In this document: piece by piece, positions 7,468 through 9,565 of the stretch
Layout of the letters: every line of letters begins with the position of its first letter
Position numbering within the stretch: position 1 is the first letter of the stretch
Source of the DNA: Acidimicrobiaceae bacterium
GTDB taxonomy: Bacteria > Actinomycetota > Acidimicrobiia > Acidimicrobiales > Bog-793
Direction of reading: 5' to 3'
NCBI GenBank assembly: GCA_025463965.1
Contig: JAODBN010000079.1
Coordinates: 1-9,565 of the forward strand
DNA length: 9,565 nt
Made by a program: the position numbers and the translations under genes
The notes under the pieces: generated by a model
The model's input: the letters and a program-made list of their open reading frames with translations, nothing else
Told to the model about the DNA's origin: nothing
Database searches by the model: none

Positions 7468-8913
7468 TCATAGCCGCGCCGGCTCCGGCGGTGGCGCCCC
7501 GGCCAGCTCTACGTCGACGTCCACGACGAGCGCGTTCAGCGGATCTGCGTCGCTGAGCCACCGCACATTCTCCTGGACGCAACCCAATTCGAGGCGACAG
7601 CGCCCGGGATCCCACGGCGTATGAGTCGGGAGAATCACCGCGACCTCCTCGCCGGCCTCGACGGAGCACGGGAGCGGGACGCGTAGGGTTTCCAACAACA
7701 GCTCGCCATCCTGGTCGTACCAGCGCCCGCCCACCTGAATCGGGTGCGCGCCAACGGTTCGCAGCGCGACTGGTCCGGTGTTGCGCACGCGGCATGAGAT
7801 CCGGGGCATCTCGCGGGCCCACCAGCGTGCGGGCAGCTCGGCGGAGATCGTGACGGAGCATGCGTCGGGGGCCAGCACGGGCATTGGCCCCAGCGCCCGC
7901 TGCCGGACAAGCCGCAGTGCGCGATACGCGGGCGCGGGCACCAAGAGCAACCAGATCAGTTCGCGCCACAAGGGCGAGAACCACCAGAACCCGCGCACGA
8001 ACGACCGAGCCAAACGCAGGTCCCATGCGAGACCGTGTCCGCGCGAGAGCTTGATGTTCTCGACAGCATGTCGGCTCGCAGCGACATGGAACGTGCGTTC
8101 CATGAGCGCGCGGTTAAGTACGTCATCGCCCGCCGCGATCTCCCGCCACGCGCGTCGCAGCCCGTCGACGAGAAGTACGTGCATGCGAGCGAGGTTCGGG
8201 CGATCTCCATCGGCCTCCACCAGATACGGTCGACCGGAGCGTACGAGCACAAGGACGGCGGGCAGCCACACCCACGTCGGTCGGCGTCGAGCCATCTCGG
8301 CGAAGACGACCAGCTGTGGCCAGTCAGGGTGGCGTGCGATCGCGTCAGGCGCGGTATCGGCGGCGGCGGCAAGCCACAGCTCGCGCTGCACAAGGTTCGT
8401 GCCAAGGAACCCGTGCTGGAAGGCAAGCGCGTCCTCGATCTCGGCAAAGCCGTGAATCACGGTCGTCTCGTGCCATGTGGGAGCGGTCTCGGGCGGATCG
8501 GCTCCCACGCGATGGCGCATCGAATGATCGAAGTTCGTCCGCGCTACCGCGATCCCCGTCGCATCCGGATGTGCTCGAATCGTGTCCACGATCGTCGTCA
8601 GCGCGTCCCCGGCCATCCGGTCATCCGAGCCAAACAGCCAGCACCAGTCACCCGAAGCACGCTCAACGACGCGAAAGATGTTGGCTAGGCGGACATCACG
8701 GTCGTTGCGTGTGTAAACCACCTCGACCGCCGGATGGCGCGCGGTGAAGGCGGCAATCATTGCCTCGGTCCCGTCGGTCGAGGCGTTGTCGGAGACCGCA
8801 ATCTCGATCTCAGCGTCGAGTCCCGCGCCAACCTGGACTGCGATGCTCTCCAAGGCCTCCTCGAGTAGTTGTTGGCGACCGTGATGCGTCGGAATACAGA
8901 TCGAGAGCCTCAC
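7468..8913 (-). CDS. Family 2 glycosyltransferase with C-terminal beta-sandwich-like domain
   Basis: The protein has 481 residues. The GT2 (GT-A) catalytic domain covers about 1-235: LSICIPTHHGR (3-13) at the first strand, VSDNASTDGT (40-49) for nucleotide binding, and WCWLFGSDDRM (90-100), where SDD takes the place of the DxD metal site. The GSDD style recalls abequosyltransferase-like GT2 enzymes. Residues 240-340 are helical and basic, with a hydrophobic stretch at 309-328 that may lie on the membrane face. Residues 351-470 look like an Ig-like beta domain, with CRVRNTGP (374-381), GGRWYDQDG (395-403), LRVPLP (410-415) and ENVRWLS (448-454). Similar domains follow sugar-related enzymes and ABC exporter subunits such as Wzt. 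The GTG at 8913 is the start, since no better in-frame start precedes it. Donor and acceptor sugars are unknown. The 3' end faces the AlgX-like gene 38 bases away. Confidence 0.92.
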   Translation of the reverse strand: MRLSICIPTHHGRQQLLEEALESIAVQVGAGLDAEIEIAVSDNASTDGTEAMIAAFTARHPAVEVVYTRNDRDVRLANIFRVVERASGDWCWLFGSDDRMAGDALTTIVDTIRAHPDATGIAVARTNFDHSMRHRVGADPPETAPTWHETTVIHGFAEIEDALAFQHGFLGTNLVQRELWLAAAADTAPDAIARHPDWPQLVVFAEMARRRPTWVWLPAVLVLVRSGRPYLVEADGDRPNLARMHVLLVDGLRRAWREIAAGDDVLNRALMERTFHVAASRHAVENIKLSRGHGLAWDLRLARSFVRGFWWFSPLWRELIWLLLVPAPAYRALRLVRQRALGPMPVLAPDACSVTISAELPARWWAREMPRISCRVRNTGPVALRTVGAHPIQVGGRWYDQDGELLLETLRVPLPCSVEAGEEVAVILPTHTPWDPGRCRLELGCVQENVRWLSDADPLNALVVDVDVELAGAPPPEPARL

Positions 8914-8926
8914 GCCGCCGGACCAC

Positions 8927-8932
8927 CACCTC
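8927..8932 (-). promoter_or_regulatory. Possible Shine-Dalgarno for the minus-strand glycosyltransferase
   Basis: The minus strand reads GAGGTG here, matching part of the anti-16S consensus. The 13-base distance to the GTG at 8913 is longer than ideal, so this site is weak support for the start. Unlike four other starts in the window, this one has no TANNNT box at leaderless spacing. Confidence 0.35.
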
Positions 8933-9076
8933 GAAGAACTTCGGCTGCGCCGGTGCTACGCGGTCGCTGAGCATCGTGCTGCCCGACGGATAGGGTAGGC
9001 GCGGCGCTCGATGACCACGATGTCGGGGACTGCTGACCCTCGGGCGGCGTGGACACGGCACATAGCCTACGGCGGA

Positions 9077-9082
9077 TACCCT
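9077..9082 (+). promoter_or_regulatory. Candidate -10 box for the small ORF / second glycosyltransferase unit
   Basis: TACCCT fits TANNNT and is followed by exactly six bases before the ATG at 9089, the same spacing as at 1743 and 6197. TGGACA at 9050-9055 resembles a -35, but the 21-base spacer is too long to be convincing. If used, transcription would start at or beside the ATG, making the small ORF leaderless and the glycosyltransferase the second cistron. Confidence 0.4.
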
Positions 9083-9088
9083 CCGCGC

Positions 9089-9241
9089 ATGGTGGAATGG
9101 CCAATTCTGATTACCGGCAGCCGAGGCATGATCGGCGGGCCGGTCCTCGACGCGCGGCGGCTGAACGCAGTGCCGCCTGGCTGGTTGCCCGGGTCGCTTG
9201 CACGGGGCGTGCGACCCCCAGTGGCGCGAGGCCCCTCGTGA
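9089..9241 (+). CDS. Candidate 50-residue small ORF, translationally coupled to the downstream glycosyltransferase
   Basis: The frame runs from ATG 9089 to TGA 9239-9241. Support comes from three points: a TANNNT box six bases before the ATG, mostly G/C third codon positions, and a stop that overlaps the GTG of the next gene as GTGA. The product starts with WPILITGSRGMIGG (4-17). This contains TGSRGMIG, which matches the TGxxGxxG dinucleotide-binding pattern of extended SDR sugar epimerases/dehydratases, and the PILITGS opening also resembles a sulfotransferase P-loop start. It then departs into an Arg/Pro/Gly-rich tail, so no complete domain is possible in 50 residues. It may be a leader peptide controlling the glycosyltransferase, a remnant of a lost gene, or chance. 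A longer in-frame ATG/GTG at 9011 exists, but it has no promoter support. Function unknown. Confidence 0.4.
   Translation: MVEWPILITGSRGMIGGPVLDARRLNAVPPGWLPGSLARGVRPPVARGPS
9191..9217 (+). other. Hairpin-forming inverted repeat upstream of the second glycosyltransferase start
   Basis: GGGTCGC at 9191-9197 is the exact reverse complement of GCGACCC at 9211-9217, giving a 7-bp GC-rich stem around a 13-base loop. An alternative fold pairs GGGTC with GACCC and GCAC (9200-9203) with GTGC (9209-9212), leaving a four-base bulge. There is no T-run after it, so it is not a standard intrinsic terminator. It lies inside the small ORF, ending 20 bases before the GTG at 9238 and just before its ribosome-binding site. 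Confidence 0.5.
9228..9231 (+). promoter_or_regulatory. Shine-Dalgarno for the second glycosyltransferase
   Basis: GAGG lies six bases before the GTG at 9238, which is good spacing. It supports GTG 9238 over the in-frame ATG at 9097, whose 47-codon extension has no glycosyltransferase-like sequence. Confidence 0.5.
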
Positions 9242-9565
9242 GCGGCTCATCCGCCCGTCAGCCGCTCCTTTCGCTCTGCATCCCGACGCATCACGGGCGT
9301 GCCGCCCAGTTGGATCGGCTGCTCACCGGCATCGCCGCGCAACTTCCGCCGGACGGGTCGGTCGAGGTGTGCGTGAGCGACAATGGTTCGCGCGACGCCA
9401 CGCAGGAAGTACTCGAGCGCCACAGGGTGCCGCTCGGCGATCGTCTGGTAACCGGGCGGAACGAGGCGAACCTCGGTCTAACGCGCAATCTGCTACGCGT
9501 CGTCGAGTTGGCACGTGGCCGCTTCTGCTGGCTTCTCGGCTCCGACGACGGCCTGGTCGACGGAG
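9238..9565 (+). CDS. Family 2 glycosyltransferase, 3' partial
   Basis: The frame opens at GTG 9238 and remains open for 109 codons to the window edge, so only the N-terminal part of the GT-A domain is visible. It shows LSLCIPTHHGR (11-21), VSDNGSRDAT (46-55), NLGLTRNLLRVVELARG (78-94) and FCWLLGSDDGL (96-106). These match, in order and spacing, the first strand, nucleotide-binding and SDD metal-site motifs of the minus-strand glycosyltransferase at 7468-8913, so the two are paralogues. A GAGG ribosome-binding site six bases upstream and the GTGA overlap with the small ORF support the start. The expected job is transfer of a sugar from a nucleotide donor to a growing cell-surface glycan. Donor and acceptor cannot be inferred. 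Whether it shares the beta-rich C-terminal domain of its paralogue is not visible. Confidence 0.88.
   Translation, partial: MSGSSARQPLLSLCIPTHHGRAAQLDRLLTGIAAQLPPDGSVEVCVSDNGSRDATQEVLERHRVPLGDRLVTGRNEANLGLTRNLLRVVELARGRFCWLLGSDDGLVDG

Larger units (their letters stand above)
8914..9088. other. Divergent intergenic region between the two family 2 glycosyltransferase units
   Basis: This 175-base gap separates the minus-strand gene from the plus-strand small ORF and second glycosyltransferase. It carries the plus -10 candidate at 9077-9082. On the minus strand there is a second TACCCT (8992-8997), which could serve the 8913 gene with a leader of roughly 70 bases; no good -35 element accompanies it. 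I see no RNA gene, repeat array or convincing operator here. Confidence 0.5.

Noticed and set aside
7465..7475. GGCT-CAT-AGCC mini-hairpin between the convergent genes as a terminator
   Set aside because: The stem is only four base pairs and no T-run follows on either strand. The 38-base gap shows no convincing intrinsic terminator.
9050..9055. TGGACA as the -35 element for the small ORF promoter
   Set aside because: It is close to TTGACA, but the 21-base distance to the -10 candidate is longer than the usual 16-19 bases.
9097..9237. An N-terminal extension of the second glycosyltransferase starting at the in-frame ATG 9097
   Set aside because: The 47 extra codons encode Arg/Ala-rich sequence with no GT2 resemblance, while GTG 9238 has a well-spaced GAGG and places the first motif at the usual distance from the N-terminus.
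8810..9250. A 146-codon minus-strand open frame spanning the divergent intergenic region
   Set aside because: It overlaps the start of the supported minus-strand glycosyltransferase in another frame and the small ORF on the opposite strand, and its product is Arg/Pro-rich with no domain.

Overview
This is a GC-rich accessory region from a cell-surface polysaccharide locus. Its lineage is most likely actinobacterial, and the style of the proteins points to the Thermoleophilia/Solirubrobacterales side. That placement is inference, based on GC-rich third codon positions, frequent GTG starts, a run of apparently leaderless promoters, and a membrane protein resembling hypothetical families I associate with that group. 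There are no rRNA or tRNA genes, CRISPR arrays or recognisable mobile elements, and no gene-free stretch reaches 300 bases.

Layout. (1) 1-1702 (+): the 3' part of a polytopic membrane protein with a large soluble C-terminal domain. Its beginning lies off the left edge. (2) 1743-5381 (+): a 1212-residue multidomain enzyme with a GT-A-like glycosyltransferase, a GT4-type (GT-B) glycosyltransferase, a coiled-coil stretch and a class I SAM methyltransferase resembling O-antigen chain-capping enzymes. (3) 5368-6150 (-): a CmoB/DUF1698-like SAM methyltransferase, convergent with gene 2 and overlapping its end by 14 bases. (4) 6197-7429 (+): an AlgX/AlgJ-like SGNH O-acetyltransferase-type protein with an N-terminal DUF4214-like segment and no signal peptide, divergent from gene 3. 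(5) 7468-8913 (-): a family 2 glycosyltransferase with a C-terminal beta-rich, possibly glycan-binding domain, convergent with gene 4. (6) 9089-9241 (+): a candidate 50-residue small ORF. (7) 9238-9565 (+): the start of a second family 2 glycosyltransferase, paralogous to gene 5, joined to the small ORF by a 4-base GTGA overlap and running off the right edge.

Together the genes look like a glycan toolkit. Genes 2, 5 and 7 supply glycosyl transfer, gene 1 a membrane-level step of unknown reaction, and genes 2 (C-terminus), 3 and 4 methyl and acetyl decorations or chain capping. The substrates cannot be read from sequence.

Two observations stand out. Four of the inferred starts (1743, 6150, 6197, 9089) have a TANNNT hexamer 6-7 bases upstream and no clear Shine-Dalgarno sequence, the geometry of leaderless transcription. 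At the right end, a leaderless small ORF, a strong hairpin and a GTGA-coupled glycosyltransferase start form a possible translational-coupling control unit.
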